DNA of 64,000 nucleotides from an uncultured Desulfovibrio sp. (GCA_913063155.1 CAJXYU010000003.1:124001-188000), one strand, 5' to 3'; shown: positions 26,531 through 35,428, numbered from the stretch's first letter. Numbers and translations: made by a program. The notes: generated by a model not told the origin, from the sequence alone.

Positions 26531-27091
26531 TCAGTGCGCCTCAAGTGACCTGATCCTCCGTTCCATGGCGGCGCAGAACTCATCGGTGACCAACTCGGTC
26601 GAGCTCGGCACACTGCTGTGAGTCCACTTGAGGTCCAAAATTCCGTGCTGATAAAAATAAAACAGTTTCTTCTGCGCCTCATACAATTCCGGAAACTCCT
26701 TCGCCAACAACTCGCACTCTCCGACGAGATGTCCACCTTCGTTATCGAGAACAGGAGGACACGTCTCCTGCAAATGATGCTTCAACTCCTCCACTTCACT
26801 CTTCTCGCAGGGATAAAAATCAATGTATGCCTCATCCCTTTTCGGCAATTCATCAATATATTCGCACACCCACCTGTTCAAATCGTTCCGCTTGATAATC
26901 TTGAGGGCGGAGGCGCTACAACAATCCCCGGACTGGGAAATGAACAGGCAGGCATCCTTGAGCCGAAAAATAAAGCATCCGGAGGTCGCCATTTCGCTCC
27001 GGATGGGATTGGGCCACTCCCCGTCCGAGATCACAATGGAATCCTTTACAAAATCACTGACTCGAACGGTCTTCCTGAAATATCTATCCAC
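26531..27091 (-). CDS. Hypothetical protein of unknown function
   Basis: This is a 186-residue soluble protein with a GTG start behind GGGGGAC. It contains several separate cysteines (SGCFIFRLKDACLFIS, SGDCCSASAL, FYPCEKSEVEELK, ETCPPV, GECELLAKEF), plus KKLFYFYQHGILDLKW near the C-terminus. GC content is visibly lower than in the flanking metabolic genes, and the gene stands alone, which hints at accessory or acquired DNA. I do not recognise a family and assign no function. Confidence 0.6.
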   Translation of the reverse strand: MDRYFRKTVRVSDFVKDSIVISDGEWPNPIRSEMATSGCFIFRLKDACLFISQSGDCCSASALKIIKRNDLNRWVCEYIDELPKRDEAYIDFYPCEKSEVEELKHHLQETCPPVLDNEGGHLVGECELLAKEFPELYEAQKKLFYFYQHGILDLKWTHSSVPSSTELVTDEFCAAMERRIRSLEAH

Positions 27092-27468
27092 AACTGTCCC
27101 CCATGGTATTTTCAGTCATTTCATCATATATAACTTTCAGGAAACTTCCAGTATTTCTCTTTATATTCGTGCCATAATCATGGTTTTTCGAACCGACGAT
27201 CCACAACCCTGAAGTGTGTGGCGGACAGTATGAAACAATCTTCCGGAGAACACACCCATTGCCGGACAAGCTCTTTTCGCCCCGTACATCAAGGCCCAAG
27301 CCCAAAATGGTGGGCGGCCCTCTTCCTGAAGGCCGCCCGTTGGTTTCACTGGTTTTCGCCGTTTACCGTCACCCGCCCGGGTGACACCTTTTCTTGTAGA
27401 AACACCACCGCCCCCTGTAGAGCGGCCGATGCGAGCATAATCGGTCCGGGGTGTGCCTCAACATGCGG
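27092..27468. other. Gene-free stretch with two inverted repeats
   Basis: No convincing gene start is seen in these 377 bp. GGGCGGCC (27312-27319) pairs with GGCCGCCC (27331-27338), and GTCACCC (27368-27374) pairs perfectly with GGGTGAC (27379-27385). Neither is followed by a T-run. On the minus strand the frame of the cysteine-rich gene stays open for 40 codons beyond its TGA, down to a second TGA near 27346, so part of this stretch could be coding if that codon is read through. Confidence 0.5.
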
Positions 27469-27786
27469 TCACCCCCGTAAGATGGATACTTCCAGATCAT
27501 GAGCCGCCTTCATCTGCATGTCGTTCCGGCAATCCAGCCGCAGGCCGACTCGGCCATCCCCGGCCCAGCACACCGTGCCGCACAGCCCGCAGGCCCGCAG
27601 CGCTCCGTCCACCATGATGTCCACTCCCACATTCATGCCGTGGGTCATATGCCGGGAATCACCATTCATGGCCAGGGCCATGCCGCAGGCGCAATAGTCC
27701 ACCACGTCGACGGGCGCGCAAAAACCGGTCAAAAATGCCTTGGTATCCTTTGAGGGGGCTGCTCGGGCCCGTAGTCTCCTTTCCAT
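27469..27786 (-). CDS. Small cysteine-rich protein of unknown function
   Basis: I start this 105-residue protein at 27786, because AAGGAGGT lies just upstream of that ATG with good spacing; a further upstream start would skip this perfect site. Seven cysteines are clustered: FCAPVD, DYCACGM, ACGLCGTVCW and LDCRND. There are also His and Met residues (RHMTHGMNVG), suggesting a metal or Fe-S site or redox use. I do not recognise the family. After its TGA the same frame continues for 40 sense codons of protein-like composition; see findings. The gene is isolated and monocistronic. Confidence 0.6.
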   Translation of the reverse strand: MERRLRARAAPSKDTKAFLTGFCAPVDVVDYCACGMALAMNGDSRHMTHGMNVGVDIMVDGALRACGLCGTVCWAGDGRVGLRLDCRNDMQMKAAHDLEVSILRG

Positions 27787-28074
27787 ACCGTTCACCTCCT
27801 TGCGAAGGTCAAAGGGTTTTCCGATACTCTCCCCTTTGCTACAGGCAAGAACAGCGGTCAAAACTTTTTATTTCCAGCTTTTCCTACATATTACGCGATC
27901 CCCATTTCAAATATCAAAGCATCTCCGCCCGTTGTTCCAATGCAACGGAAACCCGTCTTTTGGTGACGAACGAACACATTGAAAACCGCACTTTTCACTG
28001 AAAAAATAACTCCACGCCCGCTGCCCTTTGAAAGGATTGAAAATCCCTGTTCTTCGTCTGTGACGGCAGACCAC
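27787..28074. other. Gene-free stretch upstream of the cysteine-rich gene
   Basis: This is AT-richer than its surroundings. On the minus strand it must contain the promoter of the cysteine-rich gene; a TTGACC lies near 27863-27868 but I cannot pair it with a good -10 box. I see no gene here. Confidence 0.4.
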
Positions 28075-28105
28075 AAAAAAGGGCGGCCCTTCGCGGAACC
28101 GCCCT
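28075..28105 (-). terminator. Terminator of the minus-strand lipoprotein gene
   Basis: On the minus strand AGGGCGG pairs with CCGCCCT around a GC-containing loop and is followed by TTTTTT (A-run at 28075-28080 on the plus strand). It lies 25 bp beyond the lipoprotein stop. Confidence 0.85.
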
Positions 28106-28129
28106 GATTCATGTCAACCGGTAACAGGA

Positions 28130-28789
28130 TTACATGCCTGCTTCCTTGAGTTTGGTCTCGGAAATGGTGGTGTATTTGCCCGCAAGCTCTTGCAGTCGCT
28201 CGGTCCAGTCGGATTCGGTTACAACCATGACCGATTCATCAATGCGGGTCTGCAACACGAGCTTCTTCGCAACATTCTCACCATTGACGATGGTCGCTTC
28301 GGTTTCCACCTCACAGGAATGCGTGCCCGACGCAAATCCCAATTCTATCCAACACCACATCTTCTTGATTGAGATATCAACTGGAATGACCTGCTCGGAT
28401 GCGGCAGAATCTTCGACGACCTCATACCCCAGAGCATCAAAGGCATTTCCCAAGGAAGTGGCGACCACCGTATCCACCCCCTCACCCTCACGCAGCAATA
28501 CATCGCCCAAGGCCCTACCGAAGCCGTTGCGCTTACGGCCAATGGCCCGCAGTTTCAAATCATCGGAAACCTCAGCGATACGGTCCACATCCATAGTTGG
28601 AATGGACGGCACTTTGGGAGCATCCTCAAACCTGCGATCATCGGAAACCGAACGGATCACGATCTGCTTGCCATTGTCCGGTGTGGAAGACTCGGTTTTC
28701 ACGACACCGGAAGGGACCTCACTGCGAGTGACGGCACAGCCGGAGGCGAACACAATCCCCATCAACAAAAAAACAACCAATTTCTTCAT
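28130..28789 (-). CDS. Lipoprotein, YajG-like
   Basis: The 219-residue protein has signal MKKLVVFLLMGIVFASGC with lipidated Cys18. The body (IVIRSVSDDRRFEDAP, KRNGFGRALGDVLLREGEGV, LGNAFDALGYEVV, and late TRIDESVMVVTE) resembles YajG-type lipoproteins, a poorly known envelope group. The match is by pattern only. The ATG follows GGGGAA. It is divergent from hutC, so the HutC operators at 28939-28970 lie in the shared upstream region, about 150 bp from this start. A terminator closes the gene. Confidence 0.65.
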   Translation of the reverse strand: MKKLVVFLLMGIVFASGCAVTRSEVPSGVVKTESSTPDNGKQIVIRSVSDDRRFEDAPKVPSIPTMDVDRIAEVSDDLKLRAIGRKRNGFGRALGDVLLREGEGVDTVVATSLGNAFDALGYEVVEDSAASEQVIPVDISIKKMWCWIELGFASGTHSCEVETEATIVNGENVAKKLVLQTRIDESVMVVTESDWTERLQELAGKYTTISETKLKEAGM

Positions 28790-28918
28790 GAATTCCCCAC
28801 ATTCATTAGGCTTTTTACAGCCGATTCAGTATTGAAAAACCCAACCCAACAAAGCAAAGTTCTTTAGTGGGAAATACATTTCCCGTCAAGACAGGGACAA
28901 AACGTTCCCCGATCCCCC

Positions 28919-28970
28919 TTGACCTCCCCTCCCTACAAATGTATATACATCTCATCATAAACGTATATAC
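28919..28970 (+). promoter_or_regulatory. hut operon promoter with two HutC-type operators
   Basis: TTGACC (28919-28924), a 17-bp spacer and TATATA (28942-28947) form a good sigma70 promoter. ATGTATATACAT (28939-28950) is a perfect 12-bp palindrome that includes the -10 box. A second GTATATAC core (28963-28970) has its centre 22 bp away, two helical turns downstream of the first. TGTATATACA is the established core of HutC operators. A repressor bound here would block RNA polymerase, so hutC and the whole operon are predicted to be autoregulated. Confidence 0.85.
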
Positions 28971-28985
28971 AAATACAACGCCATC

Positions 28986-29696
28986 ATGCCCAAAAAAAGT
29001 CTCTCGTCCCGAATCAGGGAACATATCCTTCATCATATCGAAAGCGGCGACTGGCCGCCCGAGCACCAGATTCCCGCGGAATCCGAACTCATGAATTCCT
29101 TTGAGGCCAGCCGCATGACCGTACACCGCGTGCTCAAGGAGCTTGCCGCCGAAGGCTACATCTACCGGCGCCGCGGCCTGGGGTCGTTCGTGGCCCGGCG
29201 CACCCCGCGCAGTGAGCTGCTGGTCATCACGGACATCTCCGAGGAGATCTCCTCCCGCGGCGGACAGTATTCCTGCGACCTGAAATACCTGTCTGCCGAG
29301 CCCGACTCGCCGCTCGTTTCCCAGATCTTCGGTGAAGGCAGGGCCGGTTCCATCGCCCGCTCCAAAGTGGTGCACATGGAAAACGGCCTGCCCATCCAAC
29401 TGGAGGATCGCCACGTGGACCTGCGCACGGCCCCCCGATACCTGGAGGTGGATTTCTCCATCACCACGGCCCACAGGTATCTCATGAAGGCCGCCCCGCT
29501 CCAGAAGGCCGAACACGAGCTCACGGCCGTGCTCCCCAACCGCGAGCAGCAGGTCTTCCTGGACATAGGCCCGGACGAACCCTGCCTGCTTTTGCGGCGC
29601 AGGACCTGGTCCAGGGATCGGCTCGTCTCCTATGCGGAATTGCTTTACCCGGGCTCACGCTTCAGCTTCGGCGGCGTGTTCGAACCGAAAAAATAA
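28986..29696 (+). CDS. hutC: Histidine utilisation repressor (GntR family, HutC)
   Basis: The 236-residue protein has a GntR winged helix (about 1-70: IREHILHHIESGDWPPEHQI, FEASRMTVHRVLKELAAEGY, RRRGLGSFVA) and a UTRA ligand domain (about 90-230, with ENGLPIQLEDRHVDL and LLLRRRTWSRDRLVSYAELL). HutC repressors release DNA when they bind urocanate. It is the first gene of hutC-U-I-G-H, behind two TGTATATACA-like operators, which confirms the assignment. hutU begins 21 bp after its stop. No Shine-Dalgarno sequence is obvious. Confidence 0.93.
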   Translation: MPKKSLSSRIREHILHHIESGDWPPEHQIPAESELMNSFEASRMTVHRVLKELAAEGYIYRRRGLGSFVARRTPRSELLVITDISEEISSRGGQYSCDLKYLSAEPDSPLVSQIFGEGRAGSIARSKVVHMENGLPIQLEDRHVDLRTAPRYLEVDFSITTAHRYLMKAAPLQKAEHELTAVLPNREQQVFLDIGPDEPCLLLRRRTWSRDRLVSYAELLYPGSRFSFGGVFEPKK

Positions 29697-29717
29697 ATGT
29701 TTCAAAGGAGTGCAACA

Positions 29718-31370
29718 ATGACCAAACGCGTGATCACCGCCCCCACCGGCACGGAACTGACGGCAAAAAGCTGGCAGACCGAAGCGCCCCTGCGCATGCT
29801 CCAGAACAACCTGGACCCCATGGTGGCCGAACGCCCCGAAGACCTCATCATCTACGGCGGCATCGGCCGCGCCGCGCGCAACTGGGAATGCTTCGACAGG
29901 ATCGTCGAGACCCTGCGCGAACTCGGGGACAATGAGACCCTGCTCGTCCAGTCAGGCAAGCCCGTGGGTGTTTTTCCCACCCATGAGAACGCACCGCGCG
30001 TGATCATCGCCAACTCCAACCTGGTGCCTCACTGGGCCCACTGGGAGCACTTCAACGAACTGGACCGCAAGGGCCTGATGATGTTCGGCCAAATGACCGC
30101 CGGATCCTGGATCTACATCGGCAGCCAGGGCATCGTACAGGGTACTTACGAAACTTTCGTGAGCATGGCCGAAAAACACTATGACGGCGACCTGAGCGGC
30201 AAATGGGTCCTCACCGCGGGCCTCGGCGGCATGGGCGGCGCACAACCCCTGGCGGCCAAGTTCGCGGGCGCTTCCATGCTGGCCGTCGAGTGCCGCGAGG
30301 AACGCATCCGGAAACGCCTGGACACCGGCTATCTGGACATGAAGGCCGACAGCCTGGAACACGGCCTGGAACTCATTGAAAAGTCCTGCGCAGAGGGCAA
30401 GCCCGTCACCGTGGCCGTGCTCGGCAACGCTGCCGAAATCTATCCGGAATTGGTCAAACGGGGTGTCCGTCCGGACGCCGTCACCGACCAGACCAGCGCC
30501 CACGATCCGCTCAACGGCTACCTGCCCAAGGGCTGGACCGTGGAGGAATGGGAAGCCAGGCAGAAAACCGACGAGGCGGGCGTCATGCGCGCCGCGCGCG
30601 AATCCATGGTGGACCACGTTCAGGCCATGCTCGACTTCCAAAAGATGGGCGTACCCACTTTCGACTACGGCAACAACATCCGCCAGGAAGCCTACAACAC
30701 GGGCCTGAAAGACGCCTTCGACTTCCCGGGGTTCGTACCCGCCTACATTCGCGACCGCTTCTGCACGGGCAAGGGGCCCTTCCGTTGGGCGGCCCTGTCC
30801 GGCGACCCCGAGGACATCTACAAGACCGACGCCAAGGTCAAGGAACTGATCCCGGACGACAAGCACCTGCACAACTGGCTGGACATGGCCCAGGAGCACA
30901 TCCACTTCCAGGGCCTGCCCTCGCGCATCTGCTGGGTCGGCCTCGGTGACCGGCACCGCCTGGGACTGGCCTTCAACGAAATGGTGCGCAGCGGCGAACT
31001 GAAGGCTCCCGTGGTCATCGGACGCGATCATCTCGATTCCGGTTCCGTGGCCAGCCCCAACCGCGAGACTGAGGCCATGAAGGACGGATCGGACGCGGTT
31101 TCCGACTGGCCCATCCTCAACTGCCTGCTCAATTGTGCTTCCGGCGCGACCTGGGTGAGCTTCCACCATGGCGGCGGCGTGGGTATGGGCTATGCCCAAC
31201 ATGCGGGACTGGTCATTGTCTGCGACGGCACCGAACTGGCCGATGAAAAGCTCGCCCGCGTGCTCTGGAACGACCCGGCAACCGGCGTCATGCGCCATGC
31301 CGACGCAGGCTATGAAAGCGCCATTGCCTGCGCCAAGGAAAAAGGACTCAAACTTCCCATGATCAAGTAG
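29718..31370 (+). CDS. hutU: Urocanate hydratase (urocanase)
   Basis: HutU converts urocanate to imidazolone propionate with tightly bound NAD. At 550 residues it is full length. Recognisable parts are [33 protein letters not shown], the NAD-site [34 protein letters not shown], and [18 protein letters not shown] near the C-terminus. ATG 29718 follows AAAGGAG (29704-29710); an earlier in-frame ATG at 29697 lacks such a site. It is the second gene of the hut operon. Confidence 0.97.
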   Translation: MTKRVITAPTGTELTAKSWQTEAPLRMLQNNLDPMVAERPEDLIIYGGIGRAARNWECFDRIVETLRELGDNETLLVQSGKPVGVFPTHENAPRVIIANSNLVPHWAHWEHFNELDRKGLMMFGQMTAGSWIYIGSQGIVQGTYETFVSMAEKHYDGDLSGKWVLTAGLGGMGGAQPLAAKFAGASMLAVECREERIRKRLDTGYLDMKADSLEHGLELIEKSCAEGKPVTVAVLGNAAEIYPELVKRGVRPDAVTDQTSAHDPLNGYLPKGWTVEEWEARQKTDEAGVMRAARESMVDHVQAMLDFQKMGVPTFDYGNNIRQEAYNTGLKDAFDFPGFVPAYIRDRFCTGKGPFRWAALSGDPEDIYKTDAKVKELIPDDKHLHNWLDMAQEHIHFQGLPSRICWVGLGDRHRLGLAFNEMVRSGELKAPVVIGRDHLDSGSVASPNRETEAMKDGSDAVSDWPILNCLLNCASGATWVSFHHGGGVGMGYAQHAGLVIVCDGTELADEKLARVLWNDPATGVMRHADAGYESAIACAKEKGLKLPMIK

Positions 31371-31371
31371 T

Positions 31372-32601
31372 ATGGTGCATACCATGAGCACCCTGCTGAT
31401 CAAGAATCCCGCACAGATCGTCTCGCCCCGCCCCGGTTCGCTCCGGGGTGCGGCGCTGAACGATCCGGTCGTCCGCACCGGCCGGTCCGTGCTGCTGCGA
31501 GACGGCCATATCGCGGCCATCGCCCCGCTGGAGGAACTGGATGTCCCGCAGGACGCCAAGGTGTTGGACGCCACGGGCAGGACGGTCATCCCCGGACTGG
31601 TGGACTGCCACACTCATCTGGTGTTCGGCGGCAGCCGCGCGGACGAATTCGCCCAACGCACGGCCGGGGCCACCTATGAGGAAATAGCGGCCAAGGGAGG
31701 CGGCATCGCCGGCACCGTGCAGGCCACGCGCGAGTCATCGAAAGACGAGTTGTTCGAATTGGCCGAGGCGCGCCTGAACCGGGCCATGCGCCACGGCGTC
31801 ACGACCATGGAGGTAAAGTCCGGCTACGGTCTGGACCTGACCACCGAGCTCAAGATGCTGGAAGTGACCGCAGAGTTGGACGCCGTCCATCCGGTCGATC
31901 TCGTGCCCACCTTCCTGGGGGCGCACGCCGTGCCCAAGGGAGTGAGTAAGGCAGACTATCTGGCCCAGGTACGGGAGATGATCCCCGAGGCCGCCAATTC
32001 CGCGAAATTCTGCGACGTGTTTTGCGAGGAAGGCTACTTCACCCCGGCCGAGTCCGTGGAAATCATGGAATTGGCCGTAAAGCACGGCATGCTGCCGCGC
32101 CTGCACGCGGACCAATTCAACGCCATCGGCTGCGTGGACGTGGCCATCGATCTGGGCGCGGTGTCCGTGGATCACCTTGAGGCCATGAATGAGGAAGGTG
32201 CAAAAAAACTGGCCGCCTCCGACGTGGTGGGCGTACTCCTGCCCGGCGTATCGCTCTTCCTGGATATCCCGTACGCTCCGGCCCGGACGCTCATCGACGC
32301 CGGATGCATCCCGGCCATCGCCACGGATTTCAACCCGGGTTCCAACATGACGCTCAACCTGCCGCTCATGATGTCTCTGGCCTGCATGCAGATGCGCATG
32401 TCCGTGGACGAGGCCCTGGCCTGCGTGACCCAGAACGCGGCCCATGCCCTGCGCCTGCCCGAGGCGGGCTGTATCGAACCCGGCTGGCAGGCCGATCTAT
32501 TGGTGCTGGATACGGCCAATTACCGTGATTTGGTTTATTTTTATGGAGAAAATCTGGTGCAGACAGTCATCAAAAAGGGGGTTCCCCATGCTGCCCGATA
32601 G
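31372..32601 (+). CDS. hutI: Imidazolonepropionase
   Basis: HutI hydrolyses imidazolone propionate to N-formimino-glutamate. It is an amidohydrolase of 409 residues with metal ligands H80 and H82 (GLVDCHTHLVFGGSRADEF), a later His in LHADQFNAIG and the active-site Asp in ATDFNPGSNMTLN. The start may be ATG 31372 or ATG 31384; no ribosome binding site decides it, and translation is probably coupled to hutU, whose stop is 1 bp upstream. It overlaps hutG by 14 bp. Confidence 0.96.
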   Translation: MVHTMSTLLIKNPAQIVSPRPGSLRGAALNDPVVRTGRSVLLRDGHIAAIAPLEELDVPQDAKVLDATGRTVIPGLVDCHTHLVFGGSRADEFAQRTAGATYEEIAAKGGGIAGTVQATRESSKDELFELAEARLNRAMRHGVTTMEVKSGYGLDLTTELKMLEVTAELDAVHPVDLVPTFLGAHAVPKGVSKADYLAQVREMIPEAANSAKFCDVFCEEGYFTPAESVEIMELAVKHGMLPRLHADQFNAIGCVDVAIDLGAVSVDHLEAMNEEGAKKLAASDVVGVLLPGVSLFLDIPYAPARTLIDAGCIPAIATDFNPGSNMTLNLPLMMSLACMQMRMSVDEALACVTQNAAHALRLPEAGCIEPGWQADLLVLDTANYRDLVYFYGENLVQTVIKKGVPHAAR

Positions 32602-33523
32602 CCTGCTGAACATGGTCCGCCCGTTCCGCATCGACTTCGAGTCCCATGACGAACACGACGTGTTTCTGAAAGACGTCACCCTGTTCAACGCCGACGAACT
32701 GGCGCAAGCCACCCACGTGCTGGTGGGCTGTCCCCAGGACATGGGCGTCAGCCGCAACATGGGACGCATCGGTGCGGCCAAGGCTCCCAACGCCGTCCGC
32801 CAGATGCTATACAAATTCAAGTCCCCCGTGGACAAGGGCGGCGTGAAGCTGCTGGATCTCGGCGACGTGGACACGAGCGGGGGACTGGAATCGGCCCACG
32901 AACGGCTGCACTCCGTGGTTTCCGCTCTCCTGCGCGAGGACAAGAAGGTCATGGTCCTGGGCGGCGGCAACGACATATCCCTGCCGGACGCCCATGCCTG
33001 CGCCGACGTGCTGGGAGAGATCGCAGCCATCAACATGGACGCCCACCTGGATATGCGCAAGGCCGACCGGGTCCACTCGGGCACGCCCTACCGCAACCTC
33101 ATCGAAGGCGGGCACCTCAAGTCGCAGAACTTCCATGAGGTGGGCATCCAGGCCCAGGTGAACTCGCCGCACTACCTCGATGACGCTGCGCATTTGGCCG
33201 TGAACATCCATACCCTGAGCCACATCATGCAGCACGGCGCGGACATGTATTTCGACAGCCTCTTCGAACTCCTGGACAACAAACCCTTGTTCGCCGGGCT
33301 GGATATGGATAGTGTGCGCGCCTCGGACGCACCGGGGGTCAGCGCGCCCTCTCCCATTGGCTTCACCGCCGAGGAAGTCATGAACTTCGCGGCCCGCTGC
33401 CGGGCCTACGGCAAAACCGCCGTGTTCGAAATCACGGAAGTCAACCCGGACATGGATGTGGACAACCGCACCGCGCGGCTGGCCGCCCTGGTCCTGTACA
33501 CATATCTTTACGGCTGGGCGTAA
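32588..33523 (+). CDS. hutG: Formimidoylglutamase (ureohydrolase family), altered metal ligand
   Basis: HutG hydrolyses formimino-glutamate to glutamate and formamide. The 311-residue arginase-fold protein has two intact manganese motifs: INMDAHLDMR (D151, H153, D155) and GLDMDSVRASDAPG (D239, D241). The first motif, usually GG(D/G)H(S/E), reads LGGGNDIS, so the His ligand is Asn128 (AAC at 32969-32971). Activity may use a different metal arrangement, or the protein may act on another guanidino-type substrate. Start ATG 32588 lies inside the end of hutI. Position between hutI and hutH supports the role. Confidence 0.9.
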   Translation: MLPDSLLNMVRPFRIDFESHDEHDVFLKDVTLFNADELAQATHVLVGCPQDMGVSRNMGRIGAAKAPNAVRQMLYKFKSPVDKGGVKLLDLGDVDTSGGLESAHERLHSVVSALLREDKKVMVLGGGNDISLPDAHACADVLGEIAAINMDAHLDMRKADRVHSGTPYRNLIEGGHLKSQNFHEVGIQAQVNSPHYLDDAAHLAVNIHTLSHIMQHGADMYFDSLFELLDNKPLFAGLDMDSVRASDAPGVSAPSPIGFTAEEVMNFAARCRAYGKTAVFEITEVNPDMDVDNRTARLAALVLYTYLYGWA

Positions 33524-33542
33524 GGCCCGGAGGATTTTCAGC

Positions 33543-35270
33543 ATGGTCACCATTGATAGCCACAATCAACTCAATCTTCACGACATCATGGCAGTGGCCC
33601 ACGGCGAACCCGTGAAACTGGCGCAGGCCAGCCGCGACATGCTTGCCGAACGGCGAACCCAAATCGAGGCCTTCGTAACCTCGCAGGACATCCCGGCCTA
33701 CGGCTTCAACCGGGGGTTTGGCCACAACGTGGATGTCTCGGTCCGCGAGGAGCTGCTCTCGGACCTGCAAAAAAACCTGATCCTCTCCCATGCAGTAGGT
33801 GCGGGTGACCCCATGGACGCCACCGTGGTGCGCATCGCCATGCTCCTGCGCGCCAACTCCCTGTCGCGTGGATTCAGCGGTGTGCGGCCCGTGCTGGTCG
33901 AACGTCTTTTGGACCTGCTCAACCACGGCATCACTCCGGTGGTGCCCGAACTGGGGTCGGTGGGCGCGTCCGGCGACCTTGCCCCGCTCTCACACATCGC
34001 CATGGCGCTCATGGGCGAAGGGGACGTGCTTTACCACGACCAACGCCTGTCTGCGGCGGAGGCCCTGAAACAGGCCGGGCTGCAACCGGTGGAGCTGGAA
34101 ATGAAGGAAGGGCTGGCCCTGAACAACGGCGTACAGTTCATGAACGCCCTCGGACTCATGGCCTGCAGTCGACTCAAGGCGATGCTCAAGACTGCCGCCG
34201 TCAACTCGGCCCTGGTGGCCCAGGTCATGCTTGCGCCGGACACCTACTATCGTCCGGACTTTCATGCAGTACGGCCCCATCCCGGCGCACGCACCGTGGC
34301 GGACTGGATCTGGCGCATCATGCAGGATTCGCCCATCCGCAACTCGCACAAGGACCACAAGACCGACGGCCAAGTGCAGGACCCGTACAACATCCGCTGC
34401 GCGGCCCAGGTGCTGGGGGCCTGCCATGATCTCATTTCACAGGCTCAGGACGCCCTGCTCATCGAGGCCAACAGCGCCACGGACAACCCCATCCTGCTGC
34501 CCGACGAGGACGGCGAATACACGGACATCGTCTCGGGCGGCCACTTCCACGGCATGCCCGTGGCCGTGCAGATATACAACCTCATGCAGGCTCTTTCCAT
34601 CATGGCCAACCTTTCCCATATGCGCTCGGTGCGCTTCGTGGACCCGGTGCGCAACAAAGGCCTGGGCCGCGACCTCAAGTGGCCGCATCTGCCGGGCGAC
34701 GACAAGTCAATCTCCAGCGGCATGATGATGCTGGAATACACCTCCGCGTCGCTGACCAACGACATCTGGGGCCACTGCATGCCCAGCCACTTGTTCAACA
34801 TATCCACCAACTCGGGACAGGAGGACCACGTGAGCATGGGCACCGGACTGGCCGTACGTCTGTTCAAGACCCTGCCCAAGGCCGCCCACGTCCTGGCCAT
34901 CGAACTGGCTTACATCAACCAGGCCATCGCCATCCGCAAGCGGTTGGAGACAATTCCCACAGAGGCCAGGCTGCCCGAGTGGGTCGGCGAAGAGCTGGAC
35001 AACCTCAAAATGCGCATGAACGGCCACGGCGAAGGCGTGATCTTCGACGCCTGCGTCACCCGAGAACATCCCCTGAGCGACGAGGAAAAAAGACTCAGCC
35101 CGGTTTCCGAGAAACTCTTCGAAACCATTACCGAGCACAACCTCTTCCCGGTGGTGCGTCTGGACCGCTACATGGCCGAGGACGTGAAAAACCTGGCCGA
35201 CTTCGTGGGCAAAGGCGGTGTATCCGACACGGTCGAGTCAATGATTCCAATGAATTGGAAGAAAGGTTGA
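33543..35270 (+). CDS. hutH: Histidine ammonia-lyase
   Basis: HutH deaminates histidine to urocanate, the first step of the pathway encoded by this operon. The MIO cofactor triad Ala142-Ser143-Gly144 sits in GSVGASGDLAPLSH, the same numbering as in the well-studied Pseudomonas enzyme. SHAVGAGDP carries the His typical of histidine, not phenylalanine, lyases. NSGQEDHVSMG supplies the active-site Glu. At 575 residues it is about 65 longer than usual HutH; the surplus is in the C-terminal half (HMRSVRFVDPVRNKGLGRD). ATG 33543 follows CGGAGGA. It is the last gene of the operon. Confidence 0.93.
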   Translation: MVTIDSHNQLNLHDIMAVAHGEPVKLAQASRDMLAERRTQIEAFVTSQDIPAYGFNRGFGHNVDVSVREELLSDLQKNLILSHAVGAGDPMDATVVRIAMLLRANSLSRGFSGVRPVLVERLLDLLNHGITPVVPELGSVGASGDLAPLSHIAMALMGEGDVLYHDQRLSAAEALKQAGLQPVELEMKEGLALNNGVQFMNALGLMACSRLKAMLKTAAVNSALVAQVMLAPDTYYRPDFHAVRPHPGARTVADWIWRIMQDSPIRNSHKDHKTDGQVQDPYNIRCAAQVLGACHDLISQAQDALLIEANSATDNPILLPDEDGEYTDIVSGGHFHGMPVAVQIYNLMQALSIMANLSHMRSVRFVDPVRNKGLGRDLKWPHLPGDDKSISSGMMMLEYTSASLTNDIWGHCMPSHLFNISTNSGQEDHVSMGTGLAVRLFKTLPKAAHVLAIELAYINQAIAIRKRLETIPTEARLPEWVGEELDNLKMRMNGHGEGVIFDACVTREHPLSDEEKRLSPVSEKLFETITEHNLFPVVRLDRYMAEDVKNLADFVGKGGVSDTVESMIPMNWKKG

Positions 35271-35287
35271 AAAATTGAAAAAAACGC

Positions 35288-35316
35288 TTGCCAAGTACGG
35301 GAGCGAAATATATAAG
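35288..35316 (+). promoter_or_regulatory. sigma70 promoter of tRNA-Leu
   Basis: TTGCCA (35288-35293) and TATAAG (35311-35316) are 17 bp apart. The start site falls about 8 nt before the tRNA 5' end, as expected for a short leader. Confidence 0.8.
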
Positions 35317-35330
35317 TCTTTCTCCTGAAC

Positions 35331-35417
35331 GCCGAAGTGGTGGAATTGGTAGACACGCTAGGTTCAGGGTCTAGTGGGAGCAATCCCGTGGAAGTTCGAG
35401 TCTTCTCTTCGGCACCA
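35331..35417 (+). tRNA. tRNA-Leu (anticodon CAG)
   Basis: GCCGAAG (35331-35337) pairs with CTTCGGC (35407-35413), discriminator A, and CCA is encoded (35415-35417). The anticodon loop TTCAGGG shows CAG at 35365-35367, decoding CUG leucine codons. A long variable arm (about TGGGAGCAATCCCGT) makes it a class II tRNA of 87 nt, as leucine tRNAs are. The T arm GTTCGAGTC is standard. A promoter and terminator of its own frame it. Confidence 0.97.
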
Positions 35418-35428
35418 GATAGAAACAA

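Noticed and set aside
27084..27305. Minus-strand frame of 73 codons upstream of the hypothetical gene
   Set aside because: No good start, no ribosome binding site and low-information sequence. It also overlaps the start region of the gene at 27091.
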